Source: Sulfitobacter alexandrii
GTDB lineage: Bacteria > Pseudomonadota > Alphaproteobacteria > Rhodobacterales > Rhodobacteraceae
NCBI RefSeq assembly: GCF_001886735.1
Contig: NZ_CP018076.1
Coordinates: 248,001-312,000, forward strand
Length of the DNA: 64,000 nucleotides
Reading direction: 5' to 3'
This document shows, piece after piece, positions 43,839 through 52,671 of the stretch. A program made the position numbers and the translations under genes. Under the pieces are notes generated by a model. The model was not told the DNA's origin. It made no database searches and saw nothing but the letters and a program-made list of their open reading frames with translations. Numbering within the stretch: the first letter of the stretch is position 1; each line of letters begins with the position of its first letter.

Positions 43839-43866
43839 CGTGGCATACCACGAGCATTTTTAGGAG
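43839..43866 (+). promoter_or_regulatory. Leader hairpin and ribosome-binding site of rplS
   Basis: CGTGG CATA CCACG (43839-43852) forms a small hairpin followed by AGCATTTTTAG, and the AGGAG ribosome-binding site lies at 43862-43866. The hairpin is short; a role in L19 autoregulation is only a possibility. Confidence 0.35.
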
Positions 43867-43874
43867 AATGGTCA

Positions 43875-44261
43875 ATGGACCTGATCGCACAAATCGAGGC
43901 GGAACAGATCGCCGAACTGGGCAAGGAAATCCCCGATTTCCGCGCCGGTGACACCATCCGCGTCGGCTTCAAGGTGACTGAAGGCACGCGCACCCGCGTG
44001 CAGAACTACGAAGGCGTCTGCATCTCGCGCAAGAACGGCCACGGCGTTGCCGGCTCGTTCACCGTTCGCAAGATCAGCTTCGGCGAAGGCGTGGAACGCG
44101 TGTTCCCCCTGCACTCCACCAACATCGACAGCATCACCGTCGTGCGCCGCGGTCGCGTGCGCCGCGCCAAGCTGTATTACCTGCGGTCGCGCCGGGGCAA
44201 ATCCGCGCGCATCAGCGAAAACTCAAACTACAAGCCGCTCTCCTCGGGCGCCGACGCGTAA
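43875..44261 (+). CDS. rplS: 50S ribosomal protein L19
   Basis: 128 residues. bL19 features: [20 protein letters not shown] (~22-41), [34 protein letters not shown] and [20 protein letters not shown] (~91-110). The ATG at 43875 is served by AGGAG 8 bases upstream. Located at the 30S-50S interface. rpmE follows 11 bp later. It is on the opposite strand from rpsP-rimM-trmD, with which it usually forms one operon. Confidence 0.97.
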   Translation: MDLIAQIEAEQIAELGKEIPDFRAGDTIRVGFKVTEGTRTRVQNYEGVCISRKNGHGVAGSFTVRKISFGEGVERVFPLHSTNIDSITVVRRGRVRRAKLYYLRSRRGKSARISENSNYKPLSSGADA

Positions 44262-44272
44262 GGACCAGTTCG

Positions 44273-44494
44273 ATGAAAGCAGATACACATCCCGACTACC
44301 ACATGATCAACGTCAAGATGACGGATGGCACCGTGGTGGAAATGCGCTCCACCTGGGGCAAGGAAGGCGACCAGCTGTCGCTCGACATCGATCCCTCGGT
44401 GCATCCGGCGTGGACCGGCGGCTCCAGCCGCCTGATGGACACCGGCGGTCGCGTTTCCAAGTTCAAGAACAAGTACGCAGGGCTCGGCTTCTGA
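44273..44494 (+). CDS. rpmE: 50S ribosomal protein L31 (zinc-free form)
   Basis: 73 residues: [20 protein letters not shown] at the start, [18 protein letters not shown] (~35-52). No cysteine is present, so this is the C-minus, non-zinc form of bL31. Co-transcribed with rplS and followed by a strong terminator. Confidence 0.96.
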   Translation: MKADTHPDYHMINVKMTDGTVVEMRSTWGKEGDQLSLDIDPSVHPAWTGGSSRLMDTGGRVSKFKNKYAGLGF

Positions 44495-44517
44495 GCCGTC
44501 CCGCGATACAGCGGTCA

Positions 44518-44550
44518 AAGGCGCGTTCCCGGCGGGGACGCGCCTTTTTC
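44518..44550 (+). terminator. Rho-independent terminator of rplS-rpmE
   Basis: AAGGCGCGTTCCC pairs with GGGGACGCGCCTT, followed by a T run ending TTTTTC. Starts 24 bp after the rpmE stop. Confidence 0.9.
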
Positions 44551-44687
44551 TTTGGCGATCTCGGCATATCGTGTGGGTGCGCGTCGTCACGGTGCGGAAA
44601 GGCGCCGGTGTGCCGCATGGCCGGATGCGGTCTGGCAGGACCGACGGAAATCCCAATGCCCCCAGTTTCCTGCAAAGGCATGTGACT

Positions 44688-45509
44688 ATGGACGCAGCAA
44701 AGGGTATCGCGCCCGTCTGGATAATCGGAGACAGCCATGTCTCGGCCTTTGTCGTGAATGGCAGCATGATCCCGGAATATCCGGCGGTTCAGGAAGGGCC
44801 ATTTCCGCAGGTTCGCGCCTGCCGGCTCGGCCCCCAGTTGGCCGGAACGCTGCACCGCGAAACCTCGCGCACCGGCGGTCGGGCAAAGGCCATGGCGCTG
44901 ATCGGGCAAATTCCCGAAGGCGCCAGCGTGTTCTTCATGTTCGGGGAAATCGACTGCCGTGCCCATATCGTCCGGCGCGCCGATCACCTCGATGCGCGGA
45001 TCGATGCCAGCGTTGCCGAAGCGATCGACCACTACATGACCTTCGTCGAGGATTTCATTCGCGCGGCCGGGGCAGGGCGGTTCCGCCTTGGCGTGGTCGC
45101 GCCGCCGCCCACCTCGGCCAGTCTCGACCCGGCTTACGGCCACCCCGCAAATGATGTGCTGCGCCGACTTTCTGCCAGACCCAAGGGGCATCGCGCCCTG
45201 CGCATCGGGCGAAATTTCCTGCGCCGCCATTCCGGCTTGCGGCAGGCCATCGGGCTGACGCTGAACTACGCCGGCACGGAACAACAGCGCCGCAGGGCCG
45301 GGCAGGCTTTCGCTGAGCAGTTGCGCAAGGCTGCGGTCCATCGCGACCTAATGTTCATCGACATGCATGATCCCTTCCTCACCCCCGCTGCGGAGGTGCG
45401 CGCCGACTGCTACTGGGACGCCATCCACCTGAAGCAATCCGCCGTGACGGAGATCGCCCCGCAGTTCGAGGCGCTGGGGATCATGAATTTCTCCGGTACG
45501 GTCGGCTGA
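44688..45509 (+). CDS. SGNH/GDSL-like hydrolase
   Basis: 273 residues from ATG at 44688. The GDSH motif at residues 14-17 (WIIGDSHVSAF) supplies the nucleophile serine. FMFGEIDCRAH (~83-93) is a plausible block III, and YWDAIHLKQSA (~246-256) supplies the DxxH catalytic pair. No signal peptide. SGNH proteins are esterases or acyl-carbohydrate hydrolases; the substrate is unknown, though a link to surface polysaccharide is common. An earlier start at 44571 lacks family likeness. It lies after the rpmE terminator. Confidence 0.72.
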   Translation: MDAAKGIAPVWIIGDSHVSAFVVNGSMIPEYPAVQEGPFPQVRACRLGPQLAGTLHRETSRTGGRAKAMALIGQIPEGASVFFMFGEIDCRAHIVRRADHLDARIDASVAEAIDHYMTFVEDFIRAAGAGRFRLGVVAPPPTSASLDPAYGHPANDVLRRLSARPKGHRALRIGRNFLRRHSGLRQAIGLTLNYAGTEQQRRRAGQAFAEQLRKAAVHRDLMFIDMHDPFLTPAAEVRADCYWDAIHLKQSAVTEIAPQFEALGIMNFSGTVG

Positions 45510-45518
45510 ACCGCCCTG

Positions 45519-46199
45519 CTATCGGGGCAACGGCTGTCGCTCTCCGAACCGTTCCTGAAAGGACGCGACGGCCCCATGCGCGAGCAGGAGGTATCCCAGC
45601 AGTTCCAGACCTTCCTGAACGGCGGCCTTGACCTCCGGGGTATAGGCCGCGCCCATCACACCTTGCCAGACCGCGCCAGTCCCGAACAGGCGGCTGAACA
45701 CGATCAACAGGAGCAGGCCCAGCGTGAAATAGGCACCTGATCTCGTGCCGAGGTGGTCGGCAAAGGCGGCGCGCAATCCAAAACGGTGCTTCCACGTGAA
45801 AACGCCCCCGATCCCCAGCGCCACGACAGCGGGGACCAGCCAGAAACCGTGATAGACAAGGTCGAACACTGAATCGTTCTCGCGGATCGCCATGCACGCC
45901 AGAAGCGTTGTCACGGCACTGAGGTAACCGGCATGCCCCAGCCGCAGGACAGCCCCGGTGGCGAAGATCAGCGTGGACACGATGATCAGACCAACCTGAA
46001 GCTTTTCCGTCAGGGTGTTCTCGGACATGGGCTGTCCGGCCACGGTCGTGTCGAGGAAAAGCACCAGCGGCGTCGCGACAAAGATGCACAGCAGCACGGC
46101 GATATCGACCAGCGCCGCCTGCAACTGGCTCTTCGATCCGATCTGGGAATTCGGAAAGTCGACCGTTTGCGATGGTTCCGCGTGTCTGAATGTGCGCAT
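45519..46199 (-). CDS. Hypothetical integral membrane protein
   Basis: 226 residues with about five or six predicted membrane helices, the first near residues 30-50 and the last near 198-215. The N-terminal ~28 and C-terminal ~12 residues are polar. No family recognised. It converges on the SGNH gene (9 bp between stops) and is divergent from mipZ. Confidence 0.75.
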   Translation of the reverse strand: MRTFRHAEPSQTVDFPNSQIGSKSQLQAALVDIAVLLCIFVATPLVLFLDTTVAGQPMSENTLTEKLQVGLIIVSTLIFATGAVLRLGHAGYLSAVTTLLACMAIRENDSVFDLVYHGFWLVPAVVALGIGGVFTWKHRFGLRAAFADHLGTRSGAYFTLGLLLLIVFSRLFGTGAVWQGVMGAAYTPEVKAAVQEGLELLGYLLLAHGAVASFQERFGERQPLPR

Positions 46200-46436
46200 G
46201 TCTGTCTTTCGTTCGAGGGATGCGATCCACGGATCCGCATATTCCGGACAAACACCGCGGCTGGCGCAATGGTTGCGCGGAACGGTCAGTTAATTGCGTC
46301 AGGCGCGGTCATTCCGTCAAAGCCAGAACTTTGCGTCGAAAGGACACCGGCACTTTCCAAACTGGCATACCCCACATATAGTGTCGCACAACAATAACCT
46401 GCGTATCAAAGGCAGGTGCGGCAGAAGGGCAGCAGC

Positions 46437-47246
46437 ATGGCGCATATCATCGTCGTCGGGAACGAAAAGGGCGGCGCGGGCAAGTCGACGGTGTCGATGC
46501 ACGTGGCGACCGCTTTGGTTCGGATGGGGCACAAGGTCAGCGGTCTGGACCTGGACCTGAGACAGCGCACCTTCGGACGGTACGTCGAAAACCGGCGCGG
46601 TTTTCTCGCACAGGCGGAGCTGGACCTGCCCAGCCCCGAACTGCACGAACTCCCCGAGATCGAGGCAAGCACGCTGCGGCCCGGCGAAAACGTGTACGAT
46701 CATCGTCTCAGCGCCGCCGTCGCGGCGATGGAGCCGGACAGCGACTTCATCCTGATCGACTGCCCCGGCTCGCATACCCGGCTGAGCCAGGTGGCGCATT
46801 CGCTGGCCGATACGCTGATCACGCCGCTCAACGACAGTTTCATCGATTTCGACCTGCTGGCCCATACAGACGCCAGCGGGGACAAGATCACCGGCCCCTC
46901 GGTCTATTCCGAGATGGTCTGGAACGCCCGGCAGCTTCGGGCGCAGGCGGGGCTGGCCCCGATCGACTGGGTCGTGGTGCGCAACCGCTTGGGGGCGCAG
47001 CGCATGGTGAACAAGGAAAAGATGGAGCGGGCGGTTGCCAATCTGGCCAAGCGCATCGGCTTCCGCGTCGCTCCGGGTTTCAGCGAGCGCGTGATCTTTC
47101 GCGAATTGTTCCCGCGTGGTTTGACACTGCTGGATCTCAAGGACATCGGGGTCAAGCAGCTGAATATTTCCAACGTCGCCGCGCGTCAGGAACTGCGCGA
47201 CCTCATCAAGGCACTCAAGCTGCCGAACGTCACCGCCGACTTCTAG
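46437..47246 (+). CDS. mipZ: MipZ, ParA-type ATPase for division-plane positioning
   Basis: 269 residues from ATG at 46437. Deviant Walker A EKGGAGKST (~10-18), LDLDLRQRTFGRYVENR (~38-54) and Walker B ILIDCPG (~101-107). In alphaproteobacteria MipZ forms polar gradients with ParB and inhibits FtsZ away from midcell. The RQRTF region and NEKGGAGKST distinguish it from plasmid ParA and from MinD. Its stop overlaps the convergent trmD stop by 4 bp. Confidence 0.92.
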   Translation: MAHIIVVGNEKGGAGKSTVSMHVATALVRMGHKVSGLDLDLRQRTFGRYVENRRGFLAQAELDLPSPELHELPEIEASTLRPGENVYDHRLSAAVAAMEPDSDFILIDCPGSHTRLSQVAHSLADTLITPLNDSFIDFDLLAHTDASGDKITGPSVYSEMVWNARQLRAQAGLAPIDWVVVRNRLGAQRMVNKEKMERAVANLAKRIGFRVAPGFSERVIFRELFPRGLTLLDLKDIGVKQLNISNVAARQELRDLIKALKLPNVTADF

Positions 47247-48028
47247 GTCTTCGTGCGGCGGGCCCACAGGTCCGGGCGCCGGGCCTCGGTCAGCGCTTCG
47301 GACTGCGCCCGCCGCCATTTCGCGATCTCGGCATGGTTGCCCGACATCAGGACCGGCGGGATATCCCGCCCTTGCCATGTCGCGGGCCGGGTGTACTGCG
47401 GATGCTCCAGCAGGCCACCCGAATGGCTTTCCTCCACCGCGCTGTCGGCGTTGCCCAGCACGCCCGGCAGCAGCCGGACGGTAGCGTCTATCATCGCCTG
47501 CGCGGCCAGTTCTCCGCCGGTCATGACGAAGTCACCCAGCGAAACCTCGGTCACGCCGTAGTGTTCCAGAACCCTCTCGTCGACACCCTCGAACCGGCCG
47601 CAAAGCATCGTCACCCCCGCGCAGGCCGCGAGGTCACTGGCCATGGCCTGATCGAAGGGCCTGCCGCGGGGCGACATGTAGAGGATCGGCCATCTTCCCC
47701 GCGCCTGACCCTGCGCCTCTTCGATCGCGGGGCCGACCACATCCGCGCGCATCACCATGCCGGCGCCTCCCCCGGCGGGGGTGTCGTCCACGTTGCGATG
47801 CTTGCCGATGCCATGGGCGCGCAGGTCGTGCGTGTGCAACTGCCAGATACCGTCCTTCAGGGCGCGGCCGGTCAGGCTTGCGCCCAGCACGCCCGGAAAA
47901 AGCTCGGGGAACAGCGTGATGACCCGCGCCTGCCAGATGTCGGCGTAATCCGGTGCGTCGCGCAGCAGCTCCCGCGGTTTCAGGCTGGCGCGGACGGACT
48001 GTCGCGCGTGGGACCGGGCGGGCTTCAT
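47243..48028 (-). CDS. trmD: tRNA (guanine-N1)-methyltransferase TrmD
   Basis: 261 residues from ATG at 48028, which overlaps the sulfotransferase stop as ATGA. Has a ~30-residue N-terminal extension, then ARVITLFPELFPGVLGASL. SPOUT-knot motifs are MLCGRFEGVDERVLEHY and GDFVMTGGELAAQAMIDA. Methylates G37 of tRNAs to prevent frameshifting, using S-adenosylmethionine. Last gene of the rpsP-bluB-rimM run. Confidence 0.95.
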   Translation of the reverse strand: MKPARSHARQSVRASLKPRELLRDAPDYADIWQARVITLFPELFPGVLGASLTGRALKDGIWQLHTHDLRAHGIGKHRNVDDTPAGGGAGMVMRADVVGPAIEEAQGQARGRWPILYMSPRGRPFDQAMASDLAACAGVTMLCGRFEGVDERVLEHYGVTEVSLGDFVMTGGELAAQAMIDATVRLLPGVLGNADSAVEESHSGGLLEHPQYTRPATWQGRDIPPVLMSGNHAEIAKWRRAQSEALTEARRPDLWARRTKT

Positions 48029-48807
48029 CGCGCGTCCTTCAGGAGTTGTGCCTTGGCCGCGTTGCGCGCCTCCGCGGTATCCTGCGTCCGGTTGGCTTCC
48101 AGCATGGCCTGCAGGATCTCGGGCTTCAGCCGGGTGTTGGCAGGTGCCACCGGGACCAACCCGGCCCGGAGCGCGGCCGGCAGATCGCACAGGTCGAGCA
48201 GCGGATCGGCCGGGCCTAGCGGCAGGTCCAGGCAGCTTTCCAGCGCGCGATGGTGGACCGGCACCGGTACCCGGCTGGCAATTTCCGCGACCATGGCATC
48301 AAGGTTCGCCGCGCCGTGGTAACGGGCGGCGAAGTCCTCGAAGGGCAGTGTCATGTTCGACGCCTTGACGTGCTCTGCCCAGGCCGACTCCAGCCACGGT
48401 CCGGGCGCGCGGGTGGACAGGTAGATGAGGATCTCGGCCTCGGGATAGCGGGCACGGGCGATTTCCCAGAAGGCATAAAGAAGGATGGGGGCCGCCGAAT
48501 AGTCCGCCAGCTCACCACGGCCGGGCAGGTGGCCCGACAGTTCCTCGGCAGAGATCACGAGCGTCCGGCGGGGCATGCCCGGCAGGTCATCCATCAGCCG
48601 CGTGAACCTGTCCTGCACTTTGATCAGCGTCAGCGGATCGCGCCAGGTCGAATAGCCGCGCGTGGCCGCAACGAGGTCTTTCATATGCCAGCGCAGGCGG
48701 AGTGCCACATGCTTCTTCAACGCCACGCGGTTCTCGCGCAGGACCGACTGGATCGTGCTTGTGCCGGTCTTGTGAAAGCCCGCGTGCAGGATGATCCGGC
48801 GTGGCAT
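48025..48807 (-). CDS. Sulfotransferase-like P-loop protein
   Basis: 260 residues. ILHAGFHKTGTSTIQSVL (~6-23) is the 5'-phosphosulfate loop seen in sulfotransferases (PAPS-binding). TLVISAEELSGH (~83-94) and YLSTRAPGPWLESAWAEHVK (~129-148) fit the 3'-phosphate-binding strand-helix region with its Arg and Ser. No signal peptide. It overlaps rimM by one base upstream and trmD by four downstream, so it is embedded in the ribosome-maturation operon. The acceptor is unknown; a cell-surface glycan is a reasonable guess. Confidence 0.75.
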   Translation of the reverse strand: MPRRIILHAGFHKTGTSTIQSVLRENRVALKKHVALRLRWHMKDLVAATRGYSTWRDPLTLIKVQDRFTRLMDDLPGMPRRTLVISAEELSGHLPGRGELADYSAAPILLYAFWEIARARYPEAEILIYLSTRAPGPWLESAWAEHVKASNMTLPFEDFAARYHGAANLDAMVAEIASRVPVPVHHRALESCLDLPLGPADPLLDLCDLPAALRAGLVPVAPANTRLKPEILQAMLEANRTQDTAEARNAAKAQLLKDAR

Positions 48808-49325
48808 CAGGCGCGCGGATCCGGCAGCACGCCCTCGGGCGGATCCGCGACGATCCGGCCCGACGCGAGATCGACAGTGGGGACGGCCCGCTTGGTGAAG
48901 GGCAGGAAGGTGGTTGCCGAATTGCCGGCCAGCTGCAGCTCGAGCAGGTCGTCCGCACCGTGGTTCTGCACCGTCTTGACCCGACCCAGCAAAACCCCGC
49001 CGGTATCGTAGACCTCCAACCCGATCAGGTCGGCATGATAGAATTCGTCATCCGGAAGGCCGGGAAGCTGCGACCGTTCCGCATAGAGAGCGGTGCCGCG
49101 CAGGGCATCGGCGTCTTCCTTGGTCGCCACTTCGGGTATGCGCGCGGCAAAGCCGTTCTTGATCGGCCGCAGGATCGCCAGGGCAAAGCGGCGGCTGCCG
49201 TCCTCGGACCAGAGGGGGCTGTAGGATTCGATGTCCTCGGGGACCGCGCAGTAGCTCTTGACGCGAAGCTCGCCGCGTACCCCGTAAGCGCCGGCGATGG
49301 CGCCGACGCAAATCAGGTCGGTCAT
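48807..49325 (-). CDS. rimM: Ribosome maturation factor RimM
   Basis: 172 residues from ATG at 49325. N-terminal RimM domain ([20 protein letters not shown], ~4-23) and C-terminal PRC barrel ([17 protein letters not shown] ~91-107, [20 protein letters not shown]). Assists 16S rRNA 3'-domain assembly with protein S19. The start codon overlaps the stop of an upstream 49-residue gene, and its stop overlaps the sulfotransferase start (TGATG), indicating coupled translation. Confidence 0.95.
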   Translation of the reverse strand: MTDLICVGAIAGAYGVRGELRVKSYCAVPEDIESYSPLWSEDGSRRFALAILRPIKNGFAARIPEVATKEDADALRGTALYAERSQLPGLPDDEFYHADLIGLEVYDTGGVLLGRVKTVQNHGADDLLELQLAGNSATTFLPFTKRAVPTVDLASGRIVADPPEGVLPDPRA

Positions 49326-49471
49326 TGCAGCAGCTCCGAATTGACGCAGATCGTTCCCGTCCATCCGCCTTCTCCGGCGGCACATTCCTTGCGCATCTGC
49401 CAGCGGTCGTAAGCGACCCCAAGGGCGAAACCGATCGCGAGCGTGAGGATGAATGAAATCAGGCGAAACAT
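49322..49471 (-). CDS. 49-residue single-pass membrane protein between bluB and rimM
   Basis: ATG at 49471 overlaps the bluB stop by one base (TGATG), and its TGA overlaps the rimM start. GAGG lies about 9 bases upstream. The product begins [20 protein letters not shown], a membrane helix, followed by YDRWQMRKE and a short C-terminal domain with two cysteines (about residues 30 and 42) that would lie in the periplasm. No family recognised. The overlaps on both sides are strong evidence that it is translated. Confidence 0.75.
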   Translation of the reverse strand: MFRLISFILTLAIGFALGVAYDRWQMRKECAAGEGGWTGTICVNSELLQ

Positions 49472-50100
49472 CAGCGTTCCTCGATATGCAGGGCCGGGGC
49501 GCGGGTTTCCCAGCCCCTTGTTTCCAGTTCAGGCGTCAGGCTTTCCTCTTCGGGCCAACCGAGGCAGAGATAGGCCACCAGTGTCCAGTCCGCCGGTACC
49601 TCAAGATCGCGGCAGAGCCGTTCGGGGTCAAGGATGGACACCCAGCCGATACCCAGCCCGAGACTGCGGGCGGTCAGCCACATCATGGCGATGGCCCCGA
49701 CCACCGAGTAGCGGCGCATCTCGGGCATGCTGGCGGCGCCCAGTCCGGCGCCCTTCGGCGTTGAGTCGTCACAGAAGATCGCGAGGTGCTCGGGCGCGTC
49801 GGCCATTCCCGACAGCTTGAGCGACGCGTAGAGCGCGGCCTTGTCACCGCTGTAGCCCCGCAGGGCATCGGCATTGGCAGTCTTGAAATTGTCGATGGCA
49901 TGGCTGCGCGCGGCGTCTGACGTGACCCGGCAGATACGCCAGGGTTCACTGAGCCCGACGGAGGGCGCGAGGCCAAAGGTGTCGAGGCAGCGCTGCAGAA
50001 GATCCGCCTCGACCGGGGTGCGGCGAAAGCGGCGCACGTCGCGCCGCAAACGCATCAGATCAACGAGCCCGGCACGGAAATCGTCTGAAAACTGGTCCAT
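49471..50100 (-). CDS. bluB: 5,6-dimethylbenzimidazole synthase BluB
   Basis: 209 residues, nitroreductase fold. [16 protein letters not shown] (~15-30) is the FMN-phosphate Arg cluster, [16 protein letters not shown] (~44-59) and [18 protein letters not shown] with WVSILDP (~132-158) are BluB-specific. It destroys FMNH2 with oxygen to make the lower ligand of vitamin B12. Starts 15 bp after rpsP in the same operon; no other cobalamin gene is in the window. Confidence 0.87.
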   Translation of the reverse strand: MDQFSDDFRAGLVDLMRLRRDVRRFRRTPVEADLLQRCLDTFGLAPSVGLSEPWRICRVTSDAARSHAIDNFKTANADALRGYSGDKAALYASLKLSGMADAPEHLAIFCDDSTPKGAGLGAASMPEMRRYSVVGAIAMMWLTARSLGLGIGWVSILDPERLCRDLEVPADWTLVAYLCLGWPEEESLTPELETRGWETRAPALHIEER

Positions 50101-50115
50101 GCCGGGCGTGTCGCC

Positions 50116-50520
50116 TTATTCTTCAGCGGCTGCTTCTTCTGCCGGTGCTTCCTCGGCAGGTGCGTTCGCGGCTTCGGCAGCGGCGGCAGCCTTGTCGGCC
50201 TTCTCCTGCGCGCGCTCCTGTGCCTTCTTGCCCGGCGTGCCCTTGTTGGGGTTGTTGCGCTCGGTCTTGGGCAGGGCGCCGGCAGCTTCGAGCATGCGCT
50301 TCACGCGGTCGGTGGGCTGCGCGCCTTTCGACATCCATTCCTGGATGCGCTCGACGTTCATCTTGACCCGGTCCTCGCTGTCCTTGGGCAGCAGCGGATT
50401 GTAGGTGCCCAGCTTCTCGATGAAGCGGCCGTCGCGCGGCATGCGGCTGTCGGCGGCGACGATGGAGTAGTGCGGACGCTTCTTGGAGCCGCCGCGGGCG
50501 AGACGAACTTTCATGGCCAT
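50116..50520 (-). CDS. rpsP: 30S ribosomal protein S16 with acidic/alanine tail
   Basis: 134 residues. The conserved S16 core (~1-80) opens [20 protein letters not shown], with [20 protein letters not shown] (~26-45). The C-terminal ~50 residues are Lys, Ala and Glu rich and low-complexity, as in many alphaproteobacteria; E. coli S16 has only 82 residues. First ribosomal gene of the run leading to rimM and trmD. Confidence 0.96.
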   Translation of the reverse strand: MAMKVRLARGGSKKRPHYSIVAADSRMPRDGRFIEKLGTYNPLLPKDSEDRVKMNVERIQEWMSKGAQPTDRVKRMLEAAGALPKTERNNPNKGTPGKKAQERAQEKADKAAAAAEAANAPAEEAPAEEAAAEE

Positions 50521-50567
50521 GGTCTGTTTTCCTTTGTCTTTGGGAAGATGCGCCGTGATGACGCAGC

Positions 50568-50864
50568 TTACGATTGGTGCTGTTGATGGTGCCGAATGAC
50601 TTCGGCGATGATGAAGTTCAGGAACTTCTTGGCGAATTCGGGATCGAGGTCGGCCTCTTTCGCCAAATCTTCGAGCCGGGCGATCTGTTTCGCTTCGCGA
50701 TCCGGATCGGACGGGGGAAGGTCGTGTGCGGCCTTGAGCCGACCCACGGCCTGGGTGTGCTTGAAACGCTCACCCAAGGTGTAGACCAGTATCGCATCCA
50801 GCCTGTCGATGCTGGCGCGGTGGTCCTTGAGAAGCTCTGCGGCGCGCGCTGCGGTATCTGTCAT
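50568..50864 (-). CDS. Chorismate mutase, AroQ class
   Basis: 98 residues, all-helical. [21 protein letters not shown] (~16-36) carries the conserved Arg and Asp, [18 protein letters not shown] (~41-58) the active-site Lys and the Arg/Glu region. Converts chorismate to prephenate for Phe and Tyr synthesis. It has no fused domain. Lies between ffh and rpsP, 47 bp before the latter, probably in the same transcript. Confidence 0.9.
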   Translation of the reverse strand: MTDTAARAAELLKDHRASIDRLDAILVYTLGERFKHTQAVGRLKAAHDLPPSDPDREAKQIARLEDLAKEADLDPEFAKKFLNFIIAEVIRHHQQHQS

Positions 50865-50985
50865 GGCATGACCCCATTGCCGCGCTGACGCGCGATTACA
50901 TCATTGTCGGCGCCCGCGGGCTCCTGCCCGCAGCGCGGTCCGTGACACCGGCAGGCGCCACGGTTCGTATGACGGACGGGCGCGG

Positions 50986-52488
50986 TCATTTCTTCTTGCC
51001 AAAGCCCGAAAGGCCGGGCGGGAGGCCCATGCCACCGGGCATGCCACCCATGCCGGGCATCTTGCCGCCCATCGCCTTGGCCGCGGCTTCCAGTTGCTTG
51101 GGGTCCATCTGACTGGGGTCCATGCCGCCCTTGCCGCCCATCATGCCTTTCATCGCCTGCTTGAGCATCCCGCCTTTGCCCATCTTGCCCATCTTCTTCA
51201 TCATGTCGGACATCTGGCGATGCATCTTCATCAGCCGGTTCAGGTCGCTGACCTCGAGCCCGGCACCCGCGGCGATGCGTTTCTTGCGGCTGGCCTGCAA
51301 CAGGGCGGGGTTGGCGCGTTCCTTCTTGGTCATCGACTGGATAAGCGCGATCTGCTGCTTGAGAATGCTGTCGTCGAGGCCCGCGCTTTCGACCTGCTTG
51401 GCCATCTTTCCCATGCCGGGCATCATGCCCATCATGCCCTGCATGCCGCCCATCTTGATCATCTGTTCGAGCTGCATCCTGAGGTCGTTCATGTTGAACT
51501 GACCCTTGGCCATGCGCTTCATCATCTTTTCGGCCTGTTCGGCCTCGATGGTTTCCTGCGCCTTTTCCACCAGCGCGACGATGTCGCCCATCCCGAGGAT
51601 GCGTCCCGCGATGCGCTCCGGCTCGAAGGTCTCGAGCGCGTCCATCTTCTCGCCCAGGCCGACAAAGCGGATCGGCTTGCCCGTGACCGCGCGCATCGAC
51701 AGGGCGGCCCCGCCGCGGCCGTCGCCGTCCATCCGGGTCAGGACCACGCCGGTGATGCCGATCCGGTCGTCGAAGTTCTGGGCCGTGTTCACCGCGTCCT
51801 GGCCGGTCAGGCCGTCGACCACCAGCAGGGTCTCGCGCGGGTTGGCGACGTCGCGCACCGCCTCGACCTGCGCCATCAGCTCTTCGTCGATGGAAAGCCG
51901 GCCCGCGGTGTCGAGCATGTACACATCGTAGCCGCCCAGCCCCGCCTGCGTCTTGGCGCGTTTCGCAATGGCGACGGGGTTCTCGCCCTTGACGATGGGC
52001 AGCGTGTCGACGCCGATCTGCGTACCCAGAATCGCGAGCTGCTCCATCGCCGCGGGGCGGTTCACGTCCAGCGATGCCATCAGCACCTTCTTGCCGTCGC
52101 GTTCCTTCAGCCGCTTGGCCAGCTTCGCGGTGGTCGTGGTCTTGCCGCCGCCCTGAAGGCCGACCATCAGGATGGGTGCCGGCGGATTGTCCACCTTGAG
52201 CGCGCCGGGCTCGGCCTCGCCCTTCAGCACGTCGACCAGCGCGTCATGGACGATCTTGACGACCTGCTGCCCCGGTGTGACGGATTTCGTCACCGCCTGG
52301 CCTGTCGCCTTGTCCTGCACCGTCTTGACGAAATCGCGAGCCACGGGCAGCGACACGTCCGCTTCGAGCAGGGCGACCCGCACCTCCCGCAGGGCGGTCT
52401 TCACGTCCTCTTCTGACAGCGACCCCTGCTTGGTCAGTCGGTCGAAGACGCCGGAAAGGCGCTCGCTGAGGTTCTCGAACATGGGCAC
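50986..52488 (-). CDS. ffh: Signal recognition particle protein Ffh
   Basis: 500 residues. N domain (~1-90), G domain with GLQGGGKTTTTAKLAKRL (~108-125), LDTAGRLSIDEELM (~189-202) and TRMDGDGRGGAALSM, then the methionine-rich M domain (~300-500), which binds SRP RNA and signal sequences. The C-terminus is extended with a Gly/Met-rich stretch. Targets nascent membrane proteins to FtsY. The leader upstream contains alternative stem-loops. Confidence 0.96.
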   Translation of the reverse strand: MPMFENLSERLSGVFDRLTKQGSLSEEDVKTALREVRVALLEADVSLPVARDFVKTVQDKATGQAVTKSVTPGQQVVKIVHDALVDVLKGEAEPGALKVDNPPAPILMVGLQGGGKTTTTAKLAKRLKERDGKKVLMASLDVNRPAAMEQLAILGTQIGVDTLPIVKGENPVAIAKRAKTQAGLGGYDVYMLDTAGRLSIDEELMAQVEAVRDVANPRETLLVVDGLTGQDAVNTAQNFDDRIGITGVVLTRMDGDGRGGAALSMRAVTGKPIRFVGLGEKMDALETFEPERIAGRILGMGDIVALVEKAQETIEAEQAEKMMKRMAKGQFNMNDLRMQLEQMIKMGGMQGMMGMMPGMGKMAKQVESAGLDDSILKQQIALIQSMTKKERANPALLQASRKKRIAAGAGLEVSDLNRLMKMHRQMSDMMKKMGKMGKGGMLKQAMKGMMGGKGGMDPSQMDPKQLEAAAKAMGGKMPGMGGMPGGMGLPPGLSGFGKKK

Positions 52489-52585
52489 AGCCCCCTATCG
52501 TCGGTTGCGGGATGCCCCTGATGTAGGGATCTCGCGCTGAATACACAAATGCCCCCACGGGCGTAACACGCTGGTGGAGGGCGAT

Positions 52586-52648
52586 CCCTGCACGCCGCAG
52601 GGACCGGAAGGCACGGCTTCCGGGAGTTGCCCGGGCTTTAGCCGTGCC
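52586..52648 (-). promoter_or_regulatory. Mutually exclusive stem-loops between the SLC13-type gene and ffh
   Basis: On the minus strand GGCACGGCT (from 52648) can pair with AGCCGTGCC (to 52610) over 9 bp, competing with a local CCGGAAG/CTTCCGG hairpin (52604-52623). A further CCCTGC/GCAGGG hairpin lies at 52586-52602. No T-run follows. It may end the SLC13 transcript or act as an ffh leader. Confidence 0.4.
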
Positions 52649-52671
52649 GCCAGACGGAGTCAAGCACGGGG

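Noticed and set aside
52586..52625. Possible SRP RNA (ffs) next to ffh, because of GGGACCGGAAGGCA
   Set aside because: The conserved apical loop (GGTCAGGTCCGGAAGGAAGCAGC type) is incomplete and the flanks do not form the expected long hairpin.
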